Below are positions 48,371-59,886 of a stretch of DNA of 64,000 bases, one piece after another. This DNA is from Pohlia nutans. Taxonomy: Eukaryota; Streptophyta; Bryopsida; Bryales; Mniaceae. The notes beneath the pieces are model-generated. The model did not search any database and was not told where the DNA came from. It saw nothing but the letters and a program-made list of their open reading frames with translations. The translations under genes were made by a program, and so were the position numbers. The stretch lies in contig CM040093.1 of assembly GCA_022496805.1 (NCBI GenBank), positions 4,776,501 to 4,840,500 on the forward strand. Reading direction: 5' to 3'. Positions within the stretch are counted from its first letter, which is position 1, and each line of letters starts with the position of its first letter.

Positions 48371-48903
48371 TTAAAGACACTTCATACTTAATCGGACAAA
48401 AAGATTTCAACAATTTGATTCGTGAAGAGCAAAATTTGAATTCACAACCCTCAAACTAATAGCCAATGGCCAAAGGTCATTTTGCGCAAAAATACTTACA
48501 TAGGAGCACTTTTTGGTAACTTTGGCGCATAACATTATTAATATCTCGTTGAACCACACCTTTTACACTATAACAACGTTGTAGAGAAACTGCTAATAAA
48601 ATAATCCAACTCTCCAATCCTTTTGCTTGAACCAATAAATTCTTTGTGATTATTTCGATCCTCTCGATCCTTTGAGAGATGCTTGAGATTCCGGGGTGAA
48701 TAATAGGGAAGCTCAAGAACCTTATGCGCCAAAAAATTGGTCACTCGGCAAAGAATTGGATGGTACAGGAATAGAAATCTAGTTCATTTTTTTAATTAAA
48801 ATTTAAAGGACAAAAATATGGCTTTTAGTTGGTTATAGTGTGACGGCTTGTGAACTTGTTCTTTAGGCTTTCACACTATGACTGACCAAAGGCTATATTT
48901 ATT
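48371..48903. other. Intergenic, nothing recognised
   Basis: AT-rich DNA between the two divergent genes with only small frames. Confidence 0.5.
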
Positions 48904-49127
48904 GCTCCCTATGTCTGAAAATAATTCTCCTAGTTTTTAACATTTTTTTTTCGGACAAAATTGTCCTATGTTTTATACTTCTAACTTGTGCCATGTCCAC
49001 TTTAAACGGATGAACAATGAGAGTGATACGAAAACTACATACTGCTATTAAATATAGATCATTTTTTGAGTACCAAGACTATTTTTTGAGTAAAAAAGCG
49101 TTTATGCGTTTTTGGACAAAGAGGATA
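48904..49127. mobile_element. Stowaway-like MITE, copy 1
   Basis: Begins GCTCCCTATGTCTGAAAATA and ends TTTTTGGACAAAGAGGATA. The interior (TGTCCTATGTTTTATACTTC, CAATGAGAGTGA, ACTACATACTGCTATTAAA) matches the element at 56343-56592. The termini are of Tc1/mariner Stowaway type. Confidence 0.65.
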
Positions 49128-49179
49128 TATTTTAATGAACTTCTACATTGCTCTCTCAGCTGAGTTGTCCAAGAACCGG

Positions 49180-49366
49180 ACCTTACAGTGACAATGATGG
49201 AGCATCTTGGGAGCACCAAATGTGGCCGAGCATCTTCTGATGGGAAATATATCACAAGCGGTGTGAACGCGTCCAGTCCACTGGTACATTCCTCTCGGCT
49301 GATACCCTTCATTATTTATACCCGTAGTTGTCAAGTCCATCAAGCGTGTATCAACTTACAGCCTTC
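49180..49366 (+). repeat. ~180-bp duplicated segment, copy 2; HOP2 upstream region
   Basis: Second copy of 47870-48046, ending about 275 bp before the HOP2 start codon. It includes TTATTTATACC at about 49313-49323, a possible TATA element, so the duplication may carry promoter sequence. Copy 1 has TTCATACC at the same place. Confidence 0.7.
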
Positions 49367-49642
49367 GTCTTCGTGAAACTCCCGCCTAGCCAGGAAGCAA
49401 GCCTTCCAGAGGAAGCTCAAATTAGGGTTTCCAAGAGAGAAAATCGTAGTGTTTGATTTCTTCTAGTTGCTGATGTATGCATGGAAGAGAGCAATGCAGG
49501 TGAATTTTTGGCGAGCGTAAAGGGGAGAAACTAGCAAATTTTGGTCAATATTTTATCTGCTTTAAGTCCACGCCAATTTAACACTAATTTTTTTGAAGAA
49601 TTGGATTGAAGGGGCTTGCTGCGTAGGTCTACTTCCGGGACC

Positions 49643-52518
49643 ATGGCTCCGAAGGCGGATAGCGTAGAAGGTAGGCGTGTGATGAATTTGAGCTGATTTT
49701 TGTTTGGGAAGGATCATTCAGTTTCCAAGTATGAAATCTCCGAAGATGTGCTTGGGACCGTGATTGATGTGGTATTCCGTGGTCTTTGCAGGGGTCATTC
49801 TAGGCTACATAAATCAGGTATGAATCTGGTTCCCAACTCGCAGCCTTCAAAACTTTTAAGTACTGTTTTGATGTTCTTATTCAGCTTGTCATTCACAGGG
49901 AATGCTTGATACAGGGGGAGGATTCCGCTCATGTTGAAATTTTGTTTTGATTTGATTTCCTGGAACTCGTTGATATTTTCGAAAGCAATGTTTCTAATTT
50001 TTTGATATTTCATGCATGTCTGATTGACAGTTTGGGGTAATGGATTTTCATGAGATTTTATTAGAATTTCCCCTGGCACAGTTGAGCTTATTACTTCGTG
50101 GAAAGGACGACTAATGAATTTAGTACCGTACTCTGGAACAATGAATTCTTTTTGGTCAAGAAACAGTTTAGCATTTTTGCTACATTTCCATGGCTTGAAG
50201 AGCAATCCAGGCTCCTTGGATGCTCTTTTCATATTAATATATACACATCTTGACTCCATGAAATCTGAAATTAAAGAAATCTGGCTATAATTCCCTCTTT
50301 TTTTCTTCATAAATCCTTTGTATCAATTATTTAGCCCAAATTTTATGTAGCAATTTAGCTAAAATTAGCAAAAACAAAAATCACTGATCTAGAAGCATGA
50401 ACATGGATGTTGCAGCAAAACAGGCCCCTGAATGCGCAAATGGTGTCCGACGCGTTACAAAGCCATGGCTTCAAAAAGCAGGCGGTGCAGAAGGTGATGG
50501 ACACGCTGGCTGCGAACGGGAAAATCTCGTTCAAAGACTATGGAAAGCAACGAGTCTGTCTGGCCAGTCAGGCGCAGTTTGAAATTCCTGACATGGACGA
50601 ACTCGATGCAATGAAGAAGCAGAATGATCAATTACAGGCAGATGTCGCATCCCTTCGCTCCCATGTAGCCGAGCTCGAAGCAGGTATGTATGTATGTACA
50701 AAACCCCCATTCAAGTTTTTAGCAACATCCTCAAGTCATTCATCTTCTGAAATCGGTTTTTGCGTGGTTCACTTGATCTACGGAATTTATTTACAGAATG
50801 GATCTCCTGTACGAATCACATCAAATAAACAAGTTCACAAGGATTCCTCTTGGATTCCAATATGCCTACAAGGGATTTCATCTTATTGACATTCTCCACT
50901 ATTGTTAGAGCCAAGTTCCATGTGTTTGAGAAGTTGCCCATGGAAGTAGGCACGAGGAGGGGAAAAGTGGAACTTGGGTTTGTCTCATACCTGACCATGA
51001 AGTTGTGCACATTCCATGGACTTGCATAAGGGGAAACATGAACAAATTTGATTGGTTAGGGAGAAGTTGCCATGAAGTCTTGGGTTTGAGAACCCTCCAT
51101 ACTTCATGACAACTTCTCCACCACCTTTTTCTCAAAAGCTCACTTGAAATGTGGAACTTGGTCCCCGAAGTCCCTAAAAACTTGTCTTTTAGTGAGATAC
51201 TTCACCCATGGAAGTTGGCTCTTAGTGTTTCGTCGAACACTTTCAGTCAAAAAACTTGACAGTCTTATGTGTAAGAGAATTATCGATTTTATCCTGTAAG
51301 GCATCCCATGGAACTAGCACCATTTTCAAATATCAGTTGTACCGAGTGTTTTCAAATGTCAACCGTACTGAGTACTAGCTTGGCATAGTCATGAAGCTTC
51401 AGGTACCATGTGTTTTTTAAAACCATTTTGGCAAACTTTGTACAGGAGTGAAGTCCACGGAATCCAACCTTACCATTGAAGCAGTCAGGGAGAAGACAAA
51501 TAAGTTAACCTCAGAGGTACGCTCATCTTGGTATTCAATTTTTTAAGTCGACCAGGAACATGGACTAGAATTTGCGCATCATTTATAAAGCTTGTTTCTT
51601 CTCTGTAGTATTTTCATTGTCATGCAGTTGAGCACGAGCAGCAGATTGAAATAATTTTTTAATGATAATCTTGAAAGTAGCACATGATGGCAGATTATGA
51701 GGGCTCACTTAACCTCATAATGAATGTCCTATACGAGTACTGCAGATGGAAGTCTTGGAAACCAAGGTGGAGGCGTTGCGAGAAGGCAGCGTCTTGGTGA
51801 CACCTGAAGAGCGCCTGGAAGTACAGGCAGCCTATGATCACAAGTTGGGGCTATGGAGGAGGAGGAAGAAAATATATCAGGAATTGTGGGGCATGATCAC
51901 CGAATCAATGACTGAAAACTTGAAAAATCTCAAGGTACTCGACCGACAGACTCCATTTCATTGAATTTATGTTGCATCTTGTTTTGAAATAGTGTCATTC
52001 TCTGTCCAGTTCAGTGATCCTTCAAGCAACTATAGCGAACTAGGGAAGAGAACCCATTCCTGTGGGTTAAAAAGTCACCCGTTTACGCCACGAAACACGT
52101 GACTTGCAAGAAATGAGATGGTTCTAAATCCTATTACAGGCAAAGATGCATCTAGATTCTGTTTCAAGGGAAGTCTAGGCTTGTGATCGGGACCCTACTA
52201 CTTCTAACTCCAGCAATTTATAACTCATTCATACAGTATTCAAATAGTACATATTTAAGTGTTCTGAAATTTCTCAAAAATGGAGACAAGGTCCTACCTT
52301 AGTTTTCAGTCACTTGCCAGTTATCCAGGCGAGACATGGTGCACGTCATTGTGTTTTATGGTGGTTCTTTCACATTATGTACTTTGTTTTGGCGGATAGA
52401 AACTGACCTCAGAAATTCTCTGCAGGAGGAGATTGGTATTGAGACCGATGAAGATGTTGGCTGCAACATCACGGACTACAGCAACTTGGGAGCCAAGAAG
52501 CAGAAAAAGGGATTCTAA
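49643..52518 (+). CDS. HOP2: Homologous-pairing protein 2 (HOP2/TBPIP)
   Basis: Six exons: 49643-49670, 49792-49817, 50416-50683, 51446-51516, 51746-51934 and 52426-52518, all GT-AG, joining to 224 residues (Arabidopsis about 226). It starts MAPKADSVEGVILGYINQ, the plant HOP2 N-terminus. A winged-helix DNA-binding domain covers about 7-75 (NRPLN...HGFKKQAVQKVMDTLA, ISFKDYGKQRV). A leucine-zipper coiled coil covers about 85-150, then WRRRKKIYQELW and EEIGIETDEDVG near the C-terminus, as in TBPIP proteins. With MND1 it stimulates DMC1/RAD51 strand exchange in meiosis and acts in the nucleus. The ATG sits in a good context (ACCATGG). Intron 3 carries a 314-bp MITE (50908-51221). No defect is seen. 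Confidence 0.95.
50908..51221 (+). mobile_element. PIF/Harbinger-like MITE in HOP2 intron 3
   Basis: A 314-bp element flanked by TTA (50905-50907 and 51222-51224) with termini GAGCCAAGTTCCATG and CATGGAAGTTGGCTC. It aligns throughout with 48047-48370. Same orientation as the gene and far from both splice sites. Confidence 0.85.
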
Positions 52519-52611
52519 GCTCAACTGAGGTGCACACTCAAATTTATCTTGTACAGTACAGTGAAGGACAAGCAGGATTGTGACCATAATTTCAAGATGC
52601 AAATGTACAAA

Positions 52612-52825
52612 TGTAAGTAGGTCGTATTTATATTTCATGTTTTTTGTTAGCATTTTGGGTAATCCTATGTGGAGTTTCTTTTGTTCAAATTTATTTGTTT
52701 TTAGACCAACACATACAATGTTCTTCATTGATTCCGATGATATAAAATTTATACCCATCTGAATTATAATTTTCAGATTAAACTTGTCATTTTCAAACCA
52801 TGAATCCCTGGTCCTTTAGGGGTAA
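52612..52825 (+). mobile_element. TTAA MITE family III, copy c
   Basis: About 214 bp just downstream of HOP2. The right end ATCCCTGGTCCTTTAGGGGTAA is clear; the left end is degraded. Its interior matches 57929-58166 in the same orientation. It may lie in the HOP2 3' UTR or flank. Confidence 0.75.
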
Positions 52826-53445
52826 AATGAAAAAAATTCTAATTAGAAGGAGATGCCTCCACTGTTGGAAGCATGAAGATGAGGCCCTCTTTACACTTGG
52901 GTTGAGAGGCCATGAAAAAAACCTCTCAAGGGACATGGTGTGTGTTCCAAAGGCTGGCCTTTGAAGATCTAGTTTTTTGCATGTGGTGTAAAGTGAGAAG
53001 GGGGCACAAATTGACTATTAACATTTTTAATACATTTTAAAAAGTAAGACAGTTTGTAACTTGAGTGTTATTTCAAAAAAAAGGAAAAGGTCCTCTAAAA
53101 TTTGTGTTGATCCCACCTCTTTTGTTGTGCGTGACAAAAATTCTGGGGATTCAAAATTTGTTCACTTTTGTTGCCATGGACAAAAGTGTTAATGTCATTC
53201 TCTCTTCTTGTCGTCCCTTGGATTGAAAATGTCAAGTGTAAAGTGACATTCCATGGTCTTCTCAGTTTTCAAAACTCTCATTGGTTGAAAATTTGTATTC
53301 GGCATCTTCTCGCCTGTAAAGAGGGCCTGATTCTTCAATCAGAAAGCATGAAGATCTTGTGACATCACACCTCTGACATCAGGTGCAAAGTTCGTTTGAC
53401 TGCTCGATCCCCACCATGCACAAAGTAATATCTGTGTGGGTACCA

Positions 53446-53450
<5 letters not shown>
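52826..53450. other. Intergenic, nothing recognised
   Basis: No open frame with recognisable domains. Confidence 0.5.

Positions 53451-53528
<78 letters not shown>
53451..53528. repeat. (TA)n microsatellite
   Basis: About 39 uninterrupted TA dinucleotides. Length polymorphism and assembly error are both likely here. Confidence 0.97.
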
Positions 53529-53532
<4 letters not shown>

Positions 53533-53641
53533 TTTTGGCACGTATGATCCATACAGGTTGCAGCGAAGAGAAGATTGATTGAGATTACTCAAAGGGCGAC
53601 ACCCACTTTGACCAATAATCAATTGCAGGCTCCCATCAAGA

Positions 53642-53739
53642 TAGATAGAAACTCCGGTCCTATAAAAGGGCCGGCGTGAATGAAGTGTCTGTTTGTGATG
53701 ACAGTGACCAAGTGTCCACCGGACAGAAGGCCACTGGAA
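53642..53739. mobile_element. SINE-like element with 12-bp TSD
   Basis: Flanked by identical CTCCCATCAAGA at 53630-53641 and 53740-53751. Starts (TAGA)n AAACTCCGG and ends GGCCACTGGAA. It contains CCGGTCCTATAAAAGGGCCGG-type dyad symmetry near 53654-53674. It is the inverted relative of 37351-37457. Confidence 0.75.
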
Positions 53740-53751
53740 CTCCCATCAAGA

Positions 53752-54766
53752 CACATAACATTCAGTAGCCTTCATGCCCAGTGCCTTCCCTTCTGCCCAG
53801 TGCCTTTCTTTCATGCACTCTGCTCATCACCTTGAGCCTCCATTTGTCATCTATTGTAGAGCCAAGGCAGGGACAGTGCATGCTACTAAATGTTATGCAA
53901 GTGAAAGATTGATTGAAGGTCATGGCCATCATGGAGAGTAGAACATGTGATGGACATTTGATTGAATTAAGAACAAATTTAGAGTATGAGCTTGTACAAT
54001 TTGTAAAAGATTCATGCACATGAGGGCAAAATGCCTTGGTACTACCAGCAGAAAGAAGAATTTGCCTTAAGAACGGCATGGTAGAACAAGGTCTTCATTT
54101 ACCTTGCCACTCAAAGTAGAGGCTATTTGCTTCGCTTGTGTGGCTCCTCTCAATTTGCCCAAAGTTTCTTCAACCCTTCCAACCCTGATGGCAGGCAGAG
54201 CCTAGGCGGACTGGGCAAGCTTGCCGAGTCTGTTTGCCTGCAACATCAGTACCCTGGTAGGGAGATTTTCGGCAGAGCATTGCCATGTGCGCCATTGACC
54301 TTCCATTTGTTCATTGTGGAGTATATACGCTGATTTTTAATTTTTTTCAAATGTGCACTAGATAGAAATTTTTGCATGAACTAAAGTATAAACAGTGACT
54401 TGGAATCAACCCTTTAATTGGATTTTTTTAGTGCCAGATTGCACCAATAAAAAATAATCTTGCTCCAACGACCAAAAACTGAATATAAGATCGCCATAAT
54501 ATCTTCAACTTTTTATAAATATTGGATGAAATCGCTAGGCTTGGATGAAAATAACATTAAAATTTGGATGAAAAGTATTCTCTATCCAAAATATGGATGA
54601 ATGTAGAAATATGTGGTTCCACCATATTATTTTGTATTGCCAATTTGACACTCTGAAAAATGCAAAAGAAAAAGGTTGCTTGGAATGAAATGTATGAATC
54701 AACTCTATAAAGAGACTTGCAAATTGACATGTGAGGAAAATTCAAACCAATGCTGAAAATTTAATT
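53752..54766. other. Intergenic, nothing recognised
   Basis: Frames at 53762-54079 (minus) and 54127-54333 (plus) have no recognisable domains and no splice support. Confidence 0.45.
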
Positions 54767-55478
54767 TAAGGTAGACACACACATTACCATCCATTTAACC
54801 CCTAAACGTCCTCACCTATGTCCAGTTTAGGCAGTTTTGCAAAGATGCATTATAAAATGCAATTAATATGAATATTTAGAACTTGATGTATGAATAAAAG
54901 TTATACATTTTTAATTTTAGATTCTATCTATACAGTTAGATCTATGACTACTATCACTAATCTTTTTTTATAAATTTTGAAACATAAAATAAAAAATTAC
55001 TTTGTAATTCAATTACGAATAAGATATTGACAATATGTGGATGAAATTTGTTGTGATGGGTTATAATGTAGTACTTTAGGTGTAGTGATTTTTGGAGATT
55101 TTTTGGATGCTTGATTTCAATAGTTTTTTTTTTCATGAACACTTTTAGACCAAGATCTTCAAGATTTTCGGTGAAACACTACAACACAAAATGAGGCATA
55201 ATTTTTTCAAAAATTATTTCCTTTTCGATCGGATCACACATACATGAAGTTAACTTCCCATAAAAAATTCAGTAAATAAATCACACCACAAAAAGTGCAT
55301 GACGGATGAGAAAATACGGATGAAATCTGTACATCAAGCCAAAAACGCCTGCTTGGGCAGTTAGGGGTTAACAATTCCACCTTCATGTATGCCCTCTTGT
55401 ATTTGTGTTCTAGAATGTACACCACTAGTACATGAGGACGGAATTGAGTGTTGGGTGGTAATAAATATGTTTACTTTA
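54767..55478. mobile_element. Small TIR MITE split by a family IX insertion
   Basis: The parts 54767-54794 and 55372-55478 belong to a roughly 135-bp MITE with termini TAAGGTAGACACAC...GTTTACTTTA. The related intact copy is 55765-55903 (inverted). The family IX element sits at CCATCCATTTAA; the intact copy reads CCATCCATTTGACAATT there, so the target was TTAA with one later difference in the relative. Confidence 0.75.
54795..55371 (-). mobile_element. TTAA MITE family IX, copy c (nested, inverted)
   Basis: A 577-bp element with intact TTAA on both sides, opposite in orientation to 28504-29105 and 33965-34539. The right-end palindrome position holds CAAGCC, AAAAA, CGCCTG (55335-55351), four of six pairs intact, 16 nt from the TTAA. 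Confidence 0.92.
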
Positions 55479-55764
55479 TTCAAAACATGATATTCAAAGT
55501 TTTGAGTTAAAAGTTTGAAACATAGTCTAAAAATAATAAACCGAAAATACCTCATTAGAGGAATAAACCGAAAATACCTCATTAGATTTTATAATCCTTC
55601 CATGTTAGTATAAAAGTTATTTTACTACATGGAAGATTTGTTTGAACCATGTATCCTTGATGTTAGGCATGCCTAAGCTTAATACTCAACATCATGTACA
55701 AAATTATGTACATTGGTCTTATTCCATGAAAAAATAAATAAGTTTAATGTACCACCATAAGTGG

Positions 55765-55903
55765 TAAGGTGGACATACCCATTAGCACCCAATGCCCAAT
55801 TCCATCTTCATATATTCCTTCGTACAATTTAGAACATAAATGCACACCTTTCGTATATGAAAGCATAATTGTCAAATGGATGGTAATGGGTGTGTTTACC
55901 TTA
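55765..55903. mobile_element. Small TIR MITE, intact copy
   Basis: 139 bp with about 27-bp imperfect inverted ends: TAAGGTGGACATACCCATTA and TAATGGGTGTGTTTACCTTA. It has the size and AT content of a Tourist- or Stowaway-type MITE. The superfamily is not fixed because the target duplication is part of the palindrome. Confidence 0.65.
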
Positions 55904-56805
55904 TACACAATAATTCAAAAAATGTCATAAATCATGCCAACTTAGCACATAGAATCCATAAAACACTACCAAATAAGCTAATTATAATTAGAGGCCGAGT
56001 GCTTAGACACTTTTTCTTTTCCGATGTTGAATTCTTGTTGATTCTAACCCTCAAGAGTGAAAACTTTGAGTTTCTTGATTGACAAACTTGGATTTTGGAT
56101 TTTGGATTTGTTTCACTCTTGGATTTTTGGAAAATTGGAACTTGTATCTAGGATTATGTAATGAGTCTATGTATTGTTATTAATGTAGGTTGGTCACATG
56201 TGAGAATGTGGTTAGCACTTCAATTTAGATGGAGCAACGTTCCAAAAAGAGTGAGAATATATCTTATATCCTCTTTCCACAAATGATCATCTTATTATCT
56301 CATAATATCGTAGGATTTTTACTTTTGTATTTGTTCAAATGGTACTTCTTCTATTGAGAGATAACTGTCCTAAGTTTTGGCATTTTTTTCTTTGAAATAT
56401 TTGTCCTATGTTTTATACTTCAAACATGAGCCTTATCTACTTCAAACAGGGTGGACAATGAGAGTGACACAAAACTACATACTACTATTAAAGATAGATC
56501 ATTTTTAGAGTACTGAGATGGCTTTTTTTGGCAAAAAATGTTATGTTAAAACATGCCAGAAACTAAAATAACTATTTCTGGATAGAGGGAATATACAATT
56601 GAATCGATCTCTTTGAAAACTCTATGATTATTTTGTTGAGTTTAGTACAAAATATGACTTTTATGAATAAGGGTCACTTTAGGATATTGAAACTTAGAGG
56701 TTAATGGTTAAATTATTTAAAATTATGCATGAATAAATTTTTTGTCAACATCTAAGTCCATATGACCTAGTTGGTAGAACTACCTCCAACAACCCAACTC
56801 TTTAT
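55904..56805. other. Intergenic; Stowaway-like MITE copy 2 at ~56343-56592
   Basis: About 56343-56592 aligns with 48904-49127 (TGTCCTATGTTTTATACTTC, ACTACATACTACTATTAAA) and ends GGATAGAGGGAATA. Otherwise AT-rich without a gene; it includes the DRC5 3' flank. Confidence 0.55.
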
Positions 56806-59800
56806 TTATGCCTTAGAATCGGAATTCTTCTTCTCCTCGGTAGTTGGAGGCTCTACATTTACACTAACCCTAGTGTCCGAGTTATGCTTTCTCTTTTCTT
56901 CTTCTTCTTCTTTCTTTTTCTTTTCTTCTTCTTCTTTTTTCTTCTCTTCTTCTAAGAAGACATCTTCTTCGTCAAATTTGCGGGCCATCAACAAGGCCTC
57001 AAATTTGGCCTCTAAATCTGCTCCAAGGCCACATTTCTTCACATTTAGTTCTCTCATTTTCTTTTTGGCTAAAAGTCCAGTGTATATTACTTGGCCCCCT
57101 GCAGCCCCAATGCCTGGATTGGCTGAAATATCAAGTTGTACAAGCTCCGATTGCGGTAAATGAAGCAATTTTGCTAATGCTTCCACACCTTCTATGGTAA
57201 ACCCGGTTCCGGACATTCTCAATCTGTGCATTGAAATTCCACAAAATGTCATACCCTTGACCTCCTAAAGGTCCCCAATTTTCACCCCAAAAATAGACAC
57301 CAGTGCAATTCCAACCCAAGAAATGAGATCCGCAAAAATTCACTGTTGAATAGTGTTTATATCTGCAATGCTTAGGGCTGTGCAGAATTGACTGTCTAGC
57401 TTACAAGATTATAATGTTCAAATTTTGCGTTCAAATTTTTATGGGGGGCCACTTTGACGCCCCTTGGGTCTTTAGAGATTAAGGTAGAAATACAATAGAC
57501 CGAGGAAAATAAGAAGTTTTGCATATTAGAAATGGGAGTTATCGCAAGGGCTTATTTTTCATAGAGAGAGATGGAAAAATCAGGAAGAGGCAATCTCATT
57601 CCATATTATTATTCCAAGTAAATAATTTTATACAAATTTTCAAAGGTGGAAAGTTTGTAAAACCCTGAAACTATTTGTTGGACTCTTCAATTTTGATAGA
57701 CAATTTTGTGGAAGGAATCACCCAAAACCGGGAGGCCATTTTGCCCATGAACTGTGCCTATCCAATTCCCTCATTAGCTCAATTTCAAAAAATATCAAAT
57801 CTTGCACCTAGAATCGTCACAGTTGTTAGACATTCTCAGAAATGAGTAAAATTTTAGATTGTGGGGTCTTTACAATTTTCCGTATTTCTACTTTAGGTCG
57901 GTTTCAACATTAAGTATGTTAAAATAGTTTAACCCCTAAAAGAGCAAGAAGCCCAAATTAGGCCTCATGTTTTTTTTTAGAAATTTTGAGTATCCTATGT
58001 AGGCTTCTTTTTTTATCAAATTTTATTTGTTGTCTGACCAACACATGCAATGTTCTTCACTGATTTCAGTGATATAAATTCAATCTCAACTGAATTATAT
58101 GTTTCACAATATGATCAATTGAATTTTCATTTTAAAACCATGAATCCTTGGTCCTTTAGGGTTTAATTTTGAAATTCATGACCCCACAAAATTCTAGTTC
58201 CTAATTTTCAAAAATTTAGAAATTTTCTAATTATGGCATTTCTTATTTCATAAAGAACTAAAAACACTCAAATAATTTTTTTATTATTATTATTATTTGC
58301 ATATTGGTCTACAAATTTTCCAAAATTCAGACATACTTCAAAATTTACTTAATTATGTACATAAATGACCCATACGGAGGGGAACTGTAGTTGGTCGTCG
58401 GGATTGACAAAACAATAATTATAATAAAGAGAAACCCAAGTCAATAGGATTTTTTCTTTTTTCAAAAATAATCTATTTTGTATGGAGTAAAAGAGAATCT
58501 TGGAAGGTATTCGTAAAGAAAATCTCAAAAATAAATAAATAAAATATGCTATTGGGCATGACTTGTTGACCCTGACAGTCGTGTATGATAATTTCCATTA
58601 AATCAATAATCATTTATCATAGAATATATTTTAAATGAATAAAGAAATTAGATTATCAATAGCTTGAATTTTTATATGTATATTAACCTGAATAACTTGA
58701 TTGTCCATCATATAATCAAATATGCGATGACCTCCATAATCTCCTAGATCATTTAGACTTAAATTTAATGATAATAAACTTTTATTGGCTGATAAAGAAT
58801 ACCCAATAGCTCGTGTACCTGAAGAAAAAAAAAAAAAAAAAAACTCATTTAAAAAATGTCATTGTTATATTAAAGTTGTTTGAAAAAAAAAAAGAAAAAA
58901 AAAGCACTTGATTGAATATTCGTTTCAAATTTATTTGTATTTTTTTTTTTTTTTAAATTTAAAAACTATATATAGACAACATTGCTAAATAAAAATATAA
59001 ACATTTAAAAAATGGCATTGAACCCAATTTATATACTTATTCATAAATTAACAAGAAGTTAATAAAATGAAAAAAATATAATATATATTACCTATGTTCC
59101 AAAAGAAAAAGCACCTTTGAAAACTTGAACCAGTGTTTCCATAGGCTTTTTTATTTTGGAACAAAGGGAGTAAGAAAGGAGATGTTTCTTATTAAAATAA
59201 TTTACTTTACCAATCTTTTTTATTTTGTTGTTGCACAGGTTGAGAAACAAAACCACACAATTCTTTGCGTCAAGAAGTTTAGCAAGATATTCACATCCAA
59301 TATCACCAATCATGTTGTGTGAAAGATCCAAATTCACAACCGTAGGATTTTTTGCCATTCCATCCACAAGAATTTTTACCTATGTACAAGAATTATTCAA
59401 GTAAATAATGAAACTAAATCATTCAATTCTTTTAAATAAATAAAATAATGATTTATGTTATGAGAAATTTAGAAATTTTTGGAATGTAAAAAATAAAATA
59501 GGAAAGAGTAATGTTGTACATGATGGTCATTTAATAAATTTGATGATAGATTGAGTTCAGTAAGTGTATACGCGACTGAACAAAAATATGTCATTGACAA
59601 ACAATCAGAGTTTAACATTCCAAAATCTTTAATATCATAATCCATGCATACATTAGGTTTTCCATATTCAATCTTTAATGAACATAAATTCCTATAATAT
59701 ATAATCATGCAGTGTAGAAGTGAATGAAATGAAATGACATTTAATGTAATGTAAACATATAATTTAAACAATGTAATAGAATTGTCAAAATAAATATTAA

Positions 59801-59844
59801 TTATATATATATATATAGATATATATATATAGATATATATATAT

Positions 59845-59886
<42 letters not shown>

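Noticed and set aside
57225..58680. U12-type (AT-AC) intron explaining the DRC5 exon 6-7 junction
   Set aside because: The donor reads GTTAATATAC, without the ATATCCTT or GTATCCTT signature, and the nearest branch-like sequence is too far from the acceptor.
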